In this document: piece by piece, positions 6,256 through 13,447 of the stretch
Layout of the letters: each line of letters starts with the position of its first letter
How positions within the stretch are numbered: position 1 is the stretch's first letter
Assembly: GCF_905372525.1 (NCBI RefSeq)
Contig: NZ_CAJPPN010000057.1
Location: 1-13,680, forward strand
Source: an uncultured Porphyromonas sp.
Lineage (GTDB): Bacteria; Bacteroidota; Bacteroidia; Bacteroidales; Porphyromonadaceae
Length of the DNA stretch: 13,680 bases
Direction of reading: 5' to 3'
Position numbers and translations under genes: made by a program
Notes under the pieces: model-generated
What the model was told of the DNA's origin: nothing
The model's input: only the letters and a program-made list of their open reading frames with translations
Databases searched by the model: none

Positions 6256-6518
6256 TATTTCAGAACTATAAATCTCCCTTCTTCGAATACTGCATATAAA
6301 GTTTGCTTACCATCGCGTATTATCTTCCAAATTTCAGATTCTCCTTCAATAAGAACTCCAAAACCTCTCCTTATTATAAATTCTGGCATCCCAATTCGCC
6401 CTCTTATTCCGGTGGTAAGGCCATGTGAAGTGAATAGATAAGAACCTCTGAAGTATCGAAGGCTGTGGTATAAATCGTCAAAACTATTCAAATGTTTTGT
6501 GTCAGCCGCTCTAGTCAT
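6255..6518 (-). CDS. AT-rich small protein, possible truncated effector tail
   Basis: This 87-aa protein is not recognised. It contains SFDDLYHSLRYFRGSYLF (12-29), the Gly/Arg-rich GLTTGIRGRIGMPEFIIRRG (33-52) and a strand-rich C-terminus (SEIWKIIRDGKQTLYAVFEE, 61-80). It is basic and AT-rich, and its stop overlaps the next ATG by one base. No promoter or ribosome binding site stands out. The frame is open for five codons upstream (YSPEGF then MTRAAD), so it may be the surviving C-terminal part of a larger protein. A toxin tail with the downstream gene as immunity partner is a reasonable but unproven reading. A freestanding small protein is equally possible. Confidence 0.6.
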   Translation of the reverse strand: MTRAADTKHLNSFDDLYHSLRYFRGSYLFTSHGLTTGIRGRIGMPEFIIRRGFGVLIEGESEIWKIIRDGKQTLYAVFEEGRFIVLK

Positions 6519-7113
6519 GAAGCCTTCAGGGCTATATCAACTCTACGGTCTATGTAGCAATGGTGTATTTCAAGGCCTCTGGTATTCATTCCCAAGTTAG
6601 AGAGACAATCTAAGCGAGAAATATCTGAAGGATAGAGGGGTGTTGGATAATCTCAGCAGGATAGGAGAATATGCCTTCTGGTACGATCAATCTAAGAGGG
6701 AGAAAACATATCTCCCCCTAAACGCATACAAAAGGCCTCTGCGTGTAGCTAGACGCTATGGAATGAGGGGATAACGGGAAGGGATTGGGTCGGACGGGTA
6801 TAGTAGGACTCACTGAGATGCGCTACGGAGTATCATAGGGGGGCATAGTGAGACTTTTGCTGCCAGCCGCCTAGAGGGTGCAGATGACCCTCAGGCAATC
6901 TGAGCCTATGTCCCCATGGAGACGATAAGTGCATCCAATGCCTGCTGTACACTGCGCTGGAGGGATTTTTTCGTTACCTTTACCCCCGAGAGCAGGCTTG
7001 TCCTCTACCTTGGCTAGGGGATAGTGACCTCTGGAGAGAGATATTTGAGTGCGTGATGAGGAGGGAGAGAGACACACCGATATGAATGTATACACACGAT
7101 AATTGTACGACAG
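6519..7113. other. Gene-poor stretch with a possible gene fragment
   Basis: A plus-strand frame at 6601-6774 (58 codons, directly after a TAG) has protein-like content, including DNLSRIGEYAFWYDQSKREK (about codons 13-32), but no ATG start. The same frame before the TAG runs from an ATG at 6517. It looks like a decayed gene. From 6775 to 6960 I see nothing but short stop-broken frames. The end of the stretch holds the promoter candidates of the lipoprotein gene. Confidence 0.4.
6975..6982 (+). promoter_or_regulatory. Candidate -7 element of the lipoprotein gene
   Basis: TACCTTTA is one base off TAnnTTTG and would give a leader of about 125 bases. A second candidate, GATATTTG (7040-7047), lies closer to the ATG but lacks the first T. 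I cannot decide between them. Confidence 0.35.
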
Positions 7114-8598
7114 ATGATGAGATGTTTATTGGCTCTACTTACGACGATTGCTTTGCTCTACGCTTGTAGGCAGGAGTCTCCAGAGAGACAGATACTTGAG
7201 CCCCCGATCACTACGGAGGGAGAGCCCACGGGGCAGGGTCCTACCCTTAGCCTCAGCGCTGATGTACTCCCCCTCGGGCGGGTCGCTGGAGACTTCGATG
7301 CCTCGGATGAGCCCCGCTCCACGACGGGGCGTATTGACCCAAAGGCAGAAGATGGGAAGTTCATCAAGCTCCTCGCACAGAGTGACAGCACTCACCCGAG
7401 GCAGCTCCTAGCAGACCTCTATATCTACCGGAGGAAGGACGGCGAGCAGACACAGGTCATCCACCTACGCTGTCCCCTGAGGGTGGGCTCTGAGGCACGG
7501 AGCCTAAGCCTCAGGACGACGCTATCTATCGACGAGAAGCAAGACCCCGAGCAAGCCTCCTACCTCAGGGAGATGATACGGGATCAGATGAAGGACTGCT
7601 ACCTCTCTATGATCATTGGGCTCGATGAGCAGGGACGCTTCAGGAGCAAGGGAGCACTTCGTATCCCACGGTGGGGCTCCGCTCCTCCTCTGCCCGATGG
7701 CTTCGTCGTGCTCCGCAGTGAGGACAATCCGCTACGGCTCGTCCCCGATGAGCGAGTAGGGGGTGAGAAGAGTATCCGACTCAGGGCAGAGCGGCCGATG
7801 CGACTACGGATGATGGGCTACCTGATGGTACTTCGCTTCGAGAACGACTACCCCAGATATATCATCAAGCAGCAGGGACCCGAGGGGAGCCTTACCCAGG
7901 AGGAGCACCTCGGGGCAGACGGTCGGGTCAAGTACTTCCGAGCAGAGCGTCCTCCCTTCGAGGCCAGTATCCTCCTCTCGGGGACTCTCTCTGCGACGCA
8001 GGATCTGCAGATGACCTTCGCCGATGGGCACTTCGGTCTAAACAAGTATCGAGTCGAGCGAGATGGGCAAGGCTGGGTCTGTGACTACAGCGACCACTAC
8101 GAGGGGCGCCCCGATGGGGGATACTCCTTCGGGGATGATCGGGGGTATGACTATCTGATCGCTAGATTCGATGGTGGCGCCTCTCGGACGGCTCTCTCAG
8201 TCCCGACACGTACGACTTCGCTCCCTAGGTATCCTAGTGAGGACGAGTCGGTAGTCCTCATCTACTTCCCCAACGCAGAGGATCAGGGGGCGATCACCTA
8301 CGAAGGTGCTCGATGGGAAGGGCGCCGAGCCCCCTTCTACGACGATACGCCCTACACGCAGTATCAAGTCCGGAGGAAGGCGGGAAAAGCGCCTACGGTC
8401 TATATCAAAGCTCAAACAACGGGGAGGACGTATGGGAATACCATCGAGAAGAAGGCAAAGGGAGCAGATAATAAGGTCTACTATGTGACCTTCCGTATCA
8501 CTGGGAAGAAGACCCCGGAGCCCGGCATCAAAGGAGTCGGCTACTATACGGACTATCAGGAGCTCTATCAGAGCATCCACTGGGAGGAGATCGACTAA
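7114..8598 (+). CDS. Predicted outer-membrane lipoprotein
   Basis: This 494-aa protein starts with a short lipoprotein signal: MMRCLLALLTTIALLYAC, the lipobox LYAC placing the lipidated Cys at 18. Residues 19-70 form a flexible Pro/Gly/Asp-rich linker. The rest is strand-rich and looks like two or more beta-sandwich modules: KFIKLLAQSD (82-91) and LADLYIYRRKDG (99-110), then a module around 195-310 with SIRLRAERPMRLRMMGYLMV (220-239), then a C-terminal part with TVYIKAQTTGRTYG (428-441). This is reminiscent of Bacteroidales fimbrillin-type surface lipoproteins, but I cannot assign a family. The start is fixed by the signal peptide (M1 or M2). A 59-aa small ORF follows 56 bases after the stop and may be in the same transcript. 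GC-rich codon use is like pgk. Confidence 0.85.
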   Translation: MMRCLLALLTTIALLYACRQESPERQILEPPITTEGEPTGQGPTLSLSADVLPLGRVAGDFDASDEPRSTTGRIDPKAEDGKFIKLLAQSDSTHPRQLLADLYIYRRKDGEQTQVIHLRCPLRVGSEARSLSLRTTLSIDEKQDPEQASYLREMIRDQMKDCYLSMIIGLDEQGRFRSKGALRIPRWGSAPPLPDGFVVLRSEDNPLRLVPDERVGGEKSIRLRAERPMRLRMMGYLMVLRFENDYPRYIIKQQGPEGSLTQEEHLGADGRVKYFRAERPPFEASILLSGTLSATQDLQMTFADGHFGLNKYRVERDGQGWVCDYSDHYEGRPDGGYSFGDDRGYDYLIARFDGGASRTALSVPTRTTSLPRYPSEDESVVLIYFPNAEDQGAITYEGARWEGRRAPFYDDTPYTQYQVRRKAGKAPTVYIKAQTTGRTYGNTIEKKAKGADNKVYYVTFRITGKKTPEPGIKGVGYYTDYQELYQSIHWEEID

Positions 8599-8654
8599 GG
8601 CACCCTCGCCACACTATACAATATGTATCATCAGGACAAGGACGAGACAGGATC

Positions 8655-8834
8655 ATGAATACACCAGACAGACTACCCTACGAGCCTCTAGTGGCTACCC
8701 CCATAGAGCTCCCACAGAGCCTATACATCCTCGTGGACTTCTCTATATCTGCAGAGGGGGAGATCGAAGACCCAGAGTATGATGACCTCTGGGGGACGAA
8801 GCGTGGGCGTAAGAATGAGGGAGGCAGGCTCTAG
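8655..8834 (+). CDS. Small acidic protein downstream of the lipoprotein
   Basis: A 59-codon frame with ATG at 8655 and TAG at 8832. It is preceded by ACAGGATC, a passable ribosome binding site. The centre is hydrophobic and strand-like (SLYILVDFSIS, 22-32) and is followed by an acidic patch (EGEIEDPEYDDLW, 34-46) and a basic tail. Codon use is GC-rich at third positions like the neighbours. It resembles, by general layout, the short acidic-tailed peptides common in Bacteroidales genomes. No lipobox or export signal is visible. The function is unknown. It sits between the lipoprotein gene and pgk. Confidence 0.55.
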   Translation: MNTPDRLPYEPLVATPIELPQSLYILVDFSISAEGEIEDPEYDDLWGTKRGRKNEGGRL

Positions 8835-8936
8835 CTACTAGGGTAGGACACATCCCCTCTACTCTGTCCGCTCACTCAGTGCTCAGGGACAGCGTAGGCG
8901 ACTTCAGGGAGAGTCGCATGTAAAGGATAATTAAAC

Positions 8937-8944
8937 TACTTTTG
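8937..8944 (+). promoter_or_regulatory. -7 element of pgk
   Basis: TACTTTTG matches TAnnTTTG exactly in a locally AT-rich stretch. Transcription would start near 8951 with a leader of about 45 bases. A weak 6-bp hairpin (8898-8903 with 8912-8917) lies just upstream and may end transcription from the preceding genes. Confidence 0.65.
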
Positions 8945-8994
8945 TAGTCAATAAACGAGTTAGTCAATCCACATTTAATAATCCAGATTGCTCT

Positions 8995-10251
8995 ATGACA
9001 ATTGACCAGTTCAACTTCGCTGGTAAGAAGGCCTTCGTGCGTGTAGACTTCAACGTCCCCCTCGATGAGCACTTCCACATTACCGACGATACCCGCATCC
9101 GTGCGGCACTCCCTACCCTGAAGAAGATCCTCGCTGATGGTGGCTCAGTCATCATCGGCTCCCACCTCGGCCGCCCCAAGAAGGTCGAGGATAAGTACTC
9201 CCTCCGCCATATCCTATCTCATGTCTCTGAGCTCCTCGGTGTCCCGGTCAAGTTCGCCCCTGACTGCGTCGGAGACGAAGCTCGTGAGCTAGCTGCAAGC
9301 CTCAAGCCTGGGGAAGCTCTCCTGCTGGAGAACCTCCGCTTCTACGCCGAAGAGGAAGGTAAGCCCCGTGGCCTAGCCGAAGACGCTACGGACGAAGAGA
9401 AGGCCGCCGCTAAGAAGGCCATCAAGGAGAGCCAAAAGGAGTTCACGAAGAAGCTCGCTGCGCTGGCTGACGTGTACGTCAATGACGCCTTCGGTACAGC
9501 ACACCGTGCACATGCCTCCACGGCACTTATCGCAGCCTACTTTGATGCAGACCACAAGCTCTTTGGCTACCTCATGGGCAAGGAGGTCGATGCCGTGAAC
9601 AAGGTGATGCAGGACATCCGCCGTCCCTTCACAGCGATCATGGGGGGCTCGAAGGTCTCCTCTAAGATCGACATCATCGAGAACCTCCTAGGCAAGGTGG
9701 ACAACCTCATCCTCACGGGTGCTATGACCTATACCTTCGCCAAGGCTGCCGGTGGGCACATCGGGGCTTCTCTCTGCGAGGACGACAAGCTCGACCTAGC
9801 TCGTGAGATCGTCGCCAAGGCTAAGGCCAACGGGGTGAACCTCGTGCTATCGACCGACTCCAAGATCGCTGATGCCTTCAGCAACGATGCCAAGACAGCC
9901 TATGCCCAGAACGATAATATCCCTGACGGGTGGATCGGTATGGACATCGGCCCTGACAGCATCCGTGCCTATCGCGAGGTCATCCTAGGGTCGAAGACGA
10001 TCCTCTGGAATGGTCCTACGGGGGTCTTCGAGATGGACAACTTCGCCGATGGCTCACGTGCCGTGGCAGAGGCTATCGCCGAGGCTACGGCTGCTGGTGC
10101 CTTCTCCCTCGTCGGGGGTGGGGACAGCGTCGCCTGCGTCAATAAGTTTGGCTATGCCGACAAGGTCTCCTACGTCTCCACCGGTGGTGGGGCTCTGCTC
10201 GAAGCCATCGAAGGGAAGAAGCTCCCCGGTATCGCTGCTATCGAGGACTAG
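8995..10251 (+). CDS. pgk: Phosphoglycerate kinase
   Basis: Phosphoglycerate kinase transfers the acyl phosphate of 1,3-bisphosphoglycerate to ADP, yielding 3-phosphoglycerate and ATP, in cytoplasmic glycolysis and, in reverse, gluconeogenesis. The 418-aa length is normal. The substrate-binding signature RVDFNVPLD is at 16-24, with Arg34, SHLGRPKK at 56-63, ENLRFY at 112-117 and NDAFGTAHRAHAS at 163-175. The nucleotide side has GGSKVSSKI (217-225), LILTGAMTYTF (238-248), WNGPTGVFE (338-346) and VGGGDSVA (373-380), and the C-terminus has VSTGGGALLEA (394-404). An acidic/lysine-rich insert (about 120-150) is longer than in E. coli-type enzymes. It has its own promoter and a strong terminator, so it is monocistronic. 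Highly biased GC-rich codons suit high expression. Confidence 0.98.
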   Translation: MTIDQFNFAGKKAFVRVDFNVPLDEHFHITDDTRIRAALPTLKKILADGGSVIIGSHLGRPKKVEDKYSLRHILSHVSELLGVPVKFAPDCVGDEARELAASLKPGEALLLENLRFYAEEEGKPRGLAEDATDEEKAAAKKAIKESQKEFTKKLAALADVYVNDAFGTAHRAHASTALIAAYFDADHKLFGYLMGKEVDAVNKVMQDIRRPFTAIMGGSKVSSKIDIIENLLGKVDNLILTGAMTYTFAKAAGGHIGASLCEDDKLDLAREIVAKAKANGVNLVLSTDSKIADAFSNDAKTAYAQNDNIPDGWIGMDIGPDSIRAYREVILGSKTILWNGPTGVFEMDNFADGSRAVAEAIAEATAAGAFSLVGGGDSVACVNKFGYADKVSYVSTGGGALLEAIEGKKLPGIAAIED

Positions 10252-10280
10252 GCTTAGCTAAGACAAGTCTCCATATTATA

Positions 10281-10328
10281 GAGCTCCCCCGATAGCCCCA
10301 TGAGGGCTGTCGGGGGAGCTCCTTTATT
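10281..10328 (+). terminator. Terminator of pgk
   Basis: GAGCTCCCCCGA (10281-10292) pairs with TCGGGGGAGCTC, with inner pairing AGCCC/GGGCT around ATGA, followed by CTTTATT. It starts 30 bases beyond the pgk stop and is one of the strongest hairpins in the window. Confidence 0.9.
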
Positions 10329-10348
10329 GCCCCTAGCTATGCCTGGTG

Positions 10349-10377
10349 GGGGATAGGTAGAGTAGGGGATAGGTAGA
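10349..10377. repeat. Tandem 16-bp repeat upstream of hmuY-like gene
   Basis: GGGGATAGGTAGA occurs at 10349-10361 and 10365-10377 (period 16), and a third partial copy, AGGTAGATAGGG, lies near 10400. It is 80-110 bases upstream of the promoter. It could be a regulator site or chance. Confidence 0.5.
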
Positions 10378-10458
10378 TATTACTACTTAGTTACTTTCAG
10401 GTAGATAGGGTCGTAAATATCACCATTTGGAGGTATAGAATGGCGTAGTAAAGTGGGC

Positions 10459-10466
10459 TACCTTTG
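10459..10466 (+). promoter_or_regulatory. -7 element of the hmuY-like gene
   Basis: TACCTTTG fits the consensus exactly. Transcription would begin near 10473, leaving a leader of about 67 bases. A TTTG at 10426-10429 is too far upstream to be an ideal -33. Confidence 0.65.
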
Positions 10467-10471
10467 CCGTA

Positions 10472-10504
10472 CACTTCCCTCCATGAGGAGACAATAGGGA
10501 AGTG
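10472..10504 (+). promoter_or_regulatory. Stem-loop at the 5' end of the hmuY leader
   Basis: CACTTCCCT (10472-10480) pairs perfectly with AGGGAAGTG (10496-10504) with a 15-base loop containing GAGGAG. It would form at the very 5' end of the predicted transcript, where it may stabilise the mRNA or take part in control. Confidence 0.5.
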
Positions 10505-10539
10505 CGGTGTAGATATTCACTTACAAATCATATATCGAG

Positions 10540-11265
10540 ATGAAGAAATCAATGCTCCTCGTAGCCCTAGCTACACTCGCTCTCGGGGTTACTTCCTGTG
10601 GTAAGGAGACCCCCGACCCCGTCAAGAACGTCGTCGTCAATGCTACGGCCTATGACCAGTACGTCTACTTCTCCTTCGAGCAGGGGAAGGTCGTCAAGAC
10701 AGCCAAGTACGATGACGAGGCGATTAAGAAGGATAAGAGCTGGGACATCGCCTTCCACCGCTATGAGCTACGTACCAATAGTGGCCTCTCTGGAGAGGGG
10801 AACGGTGGTGCATACGAGGTCGGTGTACAGGACATCCGGCAGGCCGTGACGATCCCCGCTGCGGACAAGTTCACCCCAGACAATCAGACCCAGGCGCAGA
10901 TCATAGAGTTCAAGCATGGAGATCCCAAGGCAGCCGCTCCCGTCCAGAAGATGCTCGCCCTCAACCCCATCCTCTCCACGATAAAGAAGGTCGTAGTCGA
11001 TCCAGGCAAGATTAACCCTGAGACAGGAAAGCCTGCGACTAAGACTACTATCCTGCACGAAGGTGCTATCGTACAGAACCTCGACTTCCATAATACAGAT
11101 AAACCCGCCAGCTGGCTAACCAATAAGGTCTTCATCGTGCGCACGGCTACCGGCAAGCATGCTAAGATCAAGGTCATCTCCCATCAGGAGCCCGTCCAGA
11201 CCGCCAAGGGGAATACCCCCACACCTGGGATGCTCCGCTTCGAGTATGTCTATCCTATTGACTAG
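10540..11265 (+). CDS. hmuY: HmuY-family haem-binding lipoprotein
   Basis: HmuY proteins are surface or secreted lipoproteins that bind haem and pass it to the HmuR receptor. The 241-aa protein has a lipoprotein signal ending in VTSC (Cys20). The family core is visible: YVYFSFEQGKVV (41-52), SWDIAFHRYELRTNSG (67-82) with Gly-rich GEGNGGA (85-91), KVFIVRTATGKHAKIKV (196-212) and the C-terminal strand LRFEYVYPID (232-241). In P. gingivalis HmuY two His residues ligate haem. Here candidate ligands are H126, H173 and H184. H184 lies one position off the known second ligand in a hand alignment, and the first ligand has no obvious His at the same place. The gene is upstream of the hmuR-like receptor gene with a terminator-like hairpin between. 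The start is fixed by the signal peptide. Confidence 0.88.
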   Translation: MKKSMLLVALATLALGVTSCGKETPDPVKNVVVNATAYDQYVYFSFEQGKVVKTAKYDDEAIKKDKSWDIAFHRYELRTNSGLSGEGNGGAYEVGVQDIRQAVTIPAADKFTPDNQTQAQIIEFKHGDPKAAAPVQKMLALNPILSTIKKVVVDPGKINPETGKPATKTTILHEGAIVQNLDFHNTDKPASWLTNKVFIVRTATGKHAKIKVISHQEPVQTAKGNTPTPGMLRFEYVYPID

Positions 11266-11295
11266 CTCGCTTCTCTCTCGAGAGTATATAGCTCT

Positions 11296-11345
11296 GCTCA
11301 GTCACTCCCGCCCCAGATCTAGGGCGGGAGTGACTGAGCTTTCTA
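11296..11345 (+). terminator. Terminator or attenuator between hmuY and hmuR
   Basis: An 18-bp perfect stem (11296-11313 with 11322-11339) with an 8-base loop is followed by TTTCT. It starts 30 bases after the hmuY-like stop. I find no TAnnTTTG between it and the receptor gene, so receptor transcription probably depends on read-through. Confidence 0.8.
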
Positions 11346-11350
11346 CTCAT

Positions 11351-11371
11351 GTACACCCCTCTAGGGTGTAC
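11351..11371 (+). promoter_or_regulatory. Perfect hairpin just before the hmuR-like start
   Basis: GTACACCC (11351-11358) and GGGTGTAC (11364-11371) flank the 5-base loop CTCTA. The hairpin ends 14 bases before the receptor ATG. It may be a protein-binding palindrome or an RNA processing or translation control element. Confidence 0.5.
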
Positions 11372-11385
11372 GATCCTTATCATCG

Positions 11386-13332
11386 ATGCTCTACCGATAT
11401 ATATGGGGCTTACTCGCCGGACTCCTCGTCCCGCTTAGCCTAGGGGCGCAGACGGCATCACCCGGCCCAGCTGACTCCGTCGCACATGACTACACGCTCT
11501 CTGGGGTCGTCGTGACGGGGACGCAGACCCCCCGCCTGCTGAAGAAGCTCCCCATCATGACACAGGTCATCACGCAGCGAGACCTCCAGCGGATCAACCC
11601 CCGCTCGGCTGCCGATGCCCTGCAGATGTCTATCCCGGGGGTCAATGTCACGATGCATGGCGCACAGTACCGAGTGACGATACAGGGTATGTCGGGGGAC
11701 TATATCCTCTTCCTCGTTGATGGAGAGAAGATCACCTCCGAGGGGAATGGTGTCGTGGATCTCAATCGCATCGATATGTCCACGATCGAGCGGATCGAAG
11801 TGATCCGTGGCTCGGCCTCCGCCCTCTATGGCTCCAATGCTATCGGTGGGGTCGTGAACTTCATCACACGGCAGGGACAGCGTCCCCTACAGGCCAATGC
11901 CTCTATGGATATCTCCTCCGAGGGAGTCACCCGCTATGCCCTCGGGGTGCAGGTGCGCCGCCAGGAGTTCAGTAGCTCTACCTCCCTCAGCTATACGCAT
12001 CAGGATCCCTATTCCATCAATATCCCCCAGCGTGACGGCTCGGTGGATGTCACTTCTGCACGAGGGCAGAAGACCAAGACCCTCGGGCAAACCCTTCGCT
12101 ACCGTACACTAGATAGCCGTAGTGAGGTCTATGCCTACCTTCGCTATAGCTTCCGTGATCAGGACGAGCTGCTCGTCACACGACGCAACCACTATACGAC
12201 ACACTCCCTCGGGGGGCGACTGTACCATGCCTTCGATAGCCAGCACAACGTACGCCTGGACTATACCAACGAGCTCTACGACCGCTCTGACTGGTTCGTC
12301 CCTACCCGAGACTATTCCCCCGTCTTCCTCCAGACAGCCCATACGATGCGCCTGCAGTACAACTATGGGGAGGAGGGAGTGACCAAGCTCTTCGCCAACG
12401 TCGGGGGCGAGGGGTACCACGAGGCTCTGCAGGGCAATCGCTTCGAGGACTACCGCTCCTCCTACCGTGCAGAGCTCTATTCGGGCTACCTACAGGCAGA
12501 GTACCGCCCGAGCGAGAAGCTCTCTCTCGTCGGTGGACTCCGCTACGACCACCATTCCCGCTTCGGGGGGAGGCTCTCGCCCCGCCTCTCGGCGCTCTAC
12601 TCGATAGGCGATCTTCGCCTGAGGGCTTCGTATTCGGAGGGCTTCCGCTCGCCCTCGCTCAAGGAGCTCTATATGGACTGGGATCATCTAGGGATGTTCT
12701 TCATCAAGGGCAATACCTCCCTACGTCCCGAGGTCAGTCGTATGATCAGCCTCTCGCCCGAGTATCAGACACGGGAGCTGAATGTGACTATCCTCGCCTC
12801 CTACAACATCATCCAGGATAGGATTAGCCTGGTCGAGCAGTCCAATACGGATCAGCGGTACGAGAATCGCCCTGGTACGAGCAAGCTCCTGAACGTGCAG
12901 ACCAGTGTGCGCTGGCGTATGCCCTGGGGGCTCAACCTCAATGCCGACTATGCCTACCTCAACACCATCGATCGTATACGCACCAAGTCGGGCATCGCCC
13001 TCCCCTTCGCCTCCACCCGTCCGCACAACTTCACCGCCACCCTCTCCTACGATAAGCGGGTAGGCGATGGGACGATCTCTGCGAGCTATACACTACGTGG
13101 AGCGAGCAGTGTCACTACGGCTCAGTATAGTGCAGATGCGGATGATTATACTCCGGTCGTACATCAGGCCTTCGTCCTCTCCCGCCTCGCCGTCACGGCG
13201 CTGTGGCGCAGTCGGCTACGTATCAGCCTCGGGGTCGATAACCTCTTCGACTACCTCCCCGAGAGTGTCAATGTCACGGGGAGCATCTCTCCGGGACGGA
13301 CGTACTTCTCGACCCTTGCTCTTACCTTCTAG
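11386..13332 (+). CDS. hmuR: HmuR-like TonB-dependent haem receptor
   Basis: This is a 648-aa outer-membrane TonB-dependent receptor. A signal peptide ends near LSLGAQ (18-22). A TonB-box-like stretch, TLSGVVVTGT (37-46), precedes the plug (about 50-165), with LPIMTQVITQRDLQRINPRS (55-74), ERIEVIRGSASALYGSNAIG (135-154) and GVVNFITR. The 22-strand-type barrel follows and ends in the aromatic C-terminus FSTLALTF. The haem receptor region has FRSP (420-423), then SLKELYMDWDH with His434, then NTSLRPE (443-449), corresponding to the FRAP/NPNL motifs and the intervening His of haem receptors, with Ser for Ala and NTSL in place of NPNL. The upstream hmuY-like partner supports haem import as the role, with energy from TonB. 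A hairpin follows the stop. Confidence 0.88.
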   Translation: MLYRYIWGLLAGLLVPLSLGAQTASPGPADSVAHDYTLSGVVVTGTQTPRLLKKLPIMTQVITQRDLQRINPRSAADALQMSIPGVNVTMHGAQYRVTIQGMSGDYILFLVDGEKITSEGNGVVDLNRIDMSTIERIEVIRGSASALYGSNAIGGVVNFITRQGQRPLQANASMDISSEGVTRYALGVQVRRQEFSSSTSLSYTHQDPYSINIPQRDGSVDVTSARGQKTKTLGQTLRYRTLDSRSEVYAYLRYSFRDQDELLVTRRNHYTTHSLGGRLYHAFDSQHNVRLDYTNELYDRSDWFVPTRDYSPVFLQTAHTMRLQYNYGEEGVTKLFANVGGEGYHEALQGNRFEDYRSSYRAELYSGYLQAEYRPSEKLSLVGGLRYDHHSRFGGRLSPRLSALYSIGDLRLRASYSEGFRSPSLKELYMDWDHLGMFFIKGNTSLRPEVSRMISLSPEYQTRELNVTILASYNIIQDRISLVEQSNTDQRYENRPGTSKLLNVQTSVRWRMPWGLNLNADYAYLNTIDRIRTKSGIALPFASTRPHNFTATLSYDKRVGDGTISASYTLRGASSVTTAQYSADADDYTPVVHQAFVLSRLAVTALWRSRLRISLGVDNLFDYLPESVNVTGSISPGRTYFSTLALTF

Positions 13333-13393
13333 CTCCTCTCTCTCGATCGGGTTAGGGTAGGGAGGCGCAAACATATCAGCTGCCCAGATGATT

Positions 13394-13437
13394 AGATGGG
13401 TGGGAGGGAAGCCCTATTCCTCTCACCCATCTCTTCG
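13394..13437 (+). terminator. Terminator after the hmuR-like gene
   Basis: AGATGGGTG (13394-13402) pairs with CACCCATCT (13424-13432), and the stem extends inward (GGAGGGAA with TTCCTCT, two G-U pairs) to about 15 bp, followed by CTTCG. It starts about 60 bases beyond the receptor stop and about 15 bases before the next ATG. The T run is weak. Confidence 0.6.
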
Positions 13438-13447
13438 TCTGGGACTC

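Noticed and set aside
8898..8917. 6-bp hairpin before the pgk promoter
   Set aside because: The stem is short and has no T run, so I do not call it a terminator on its own.
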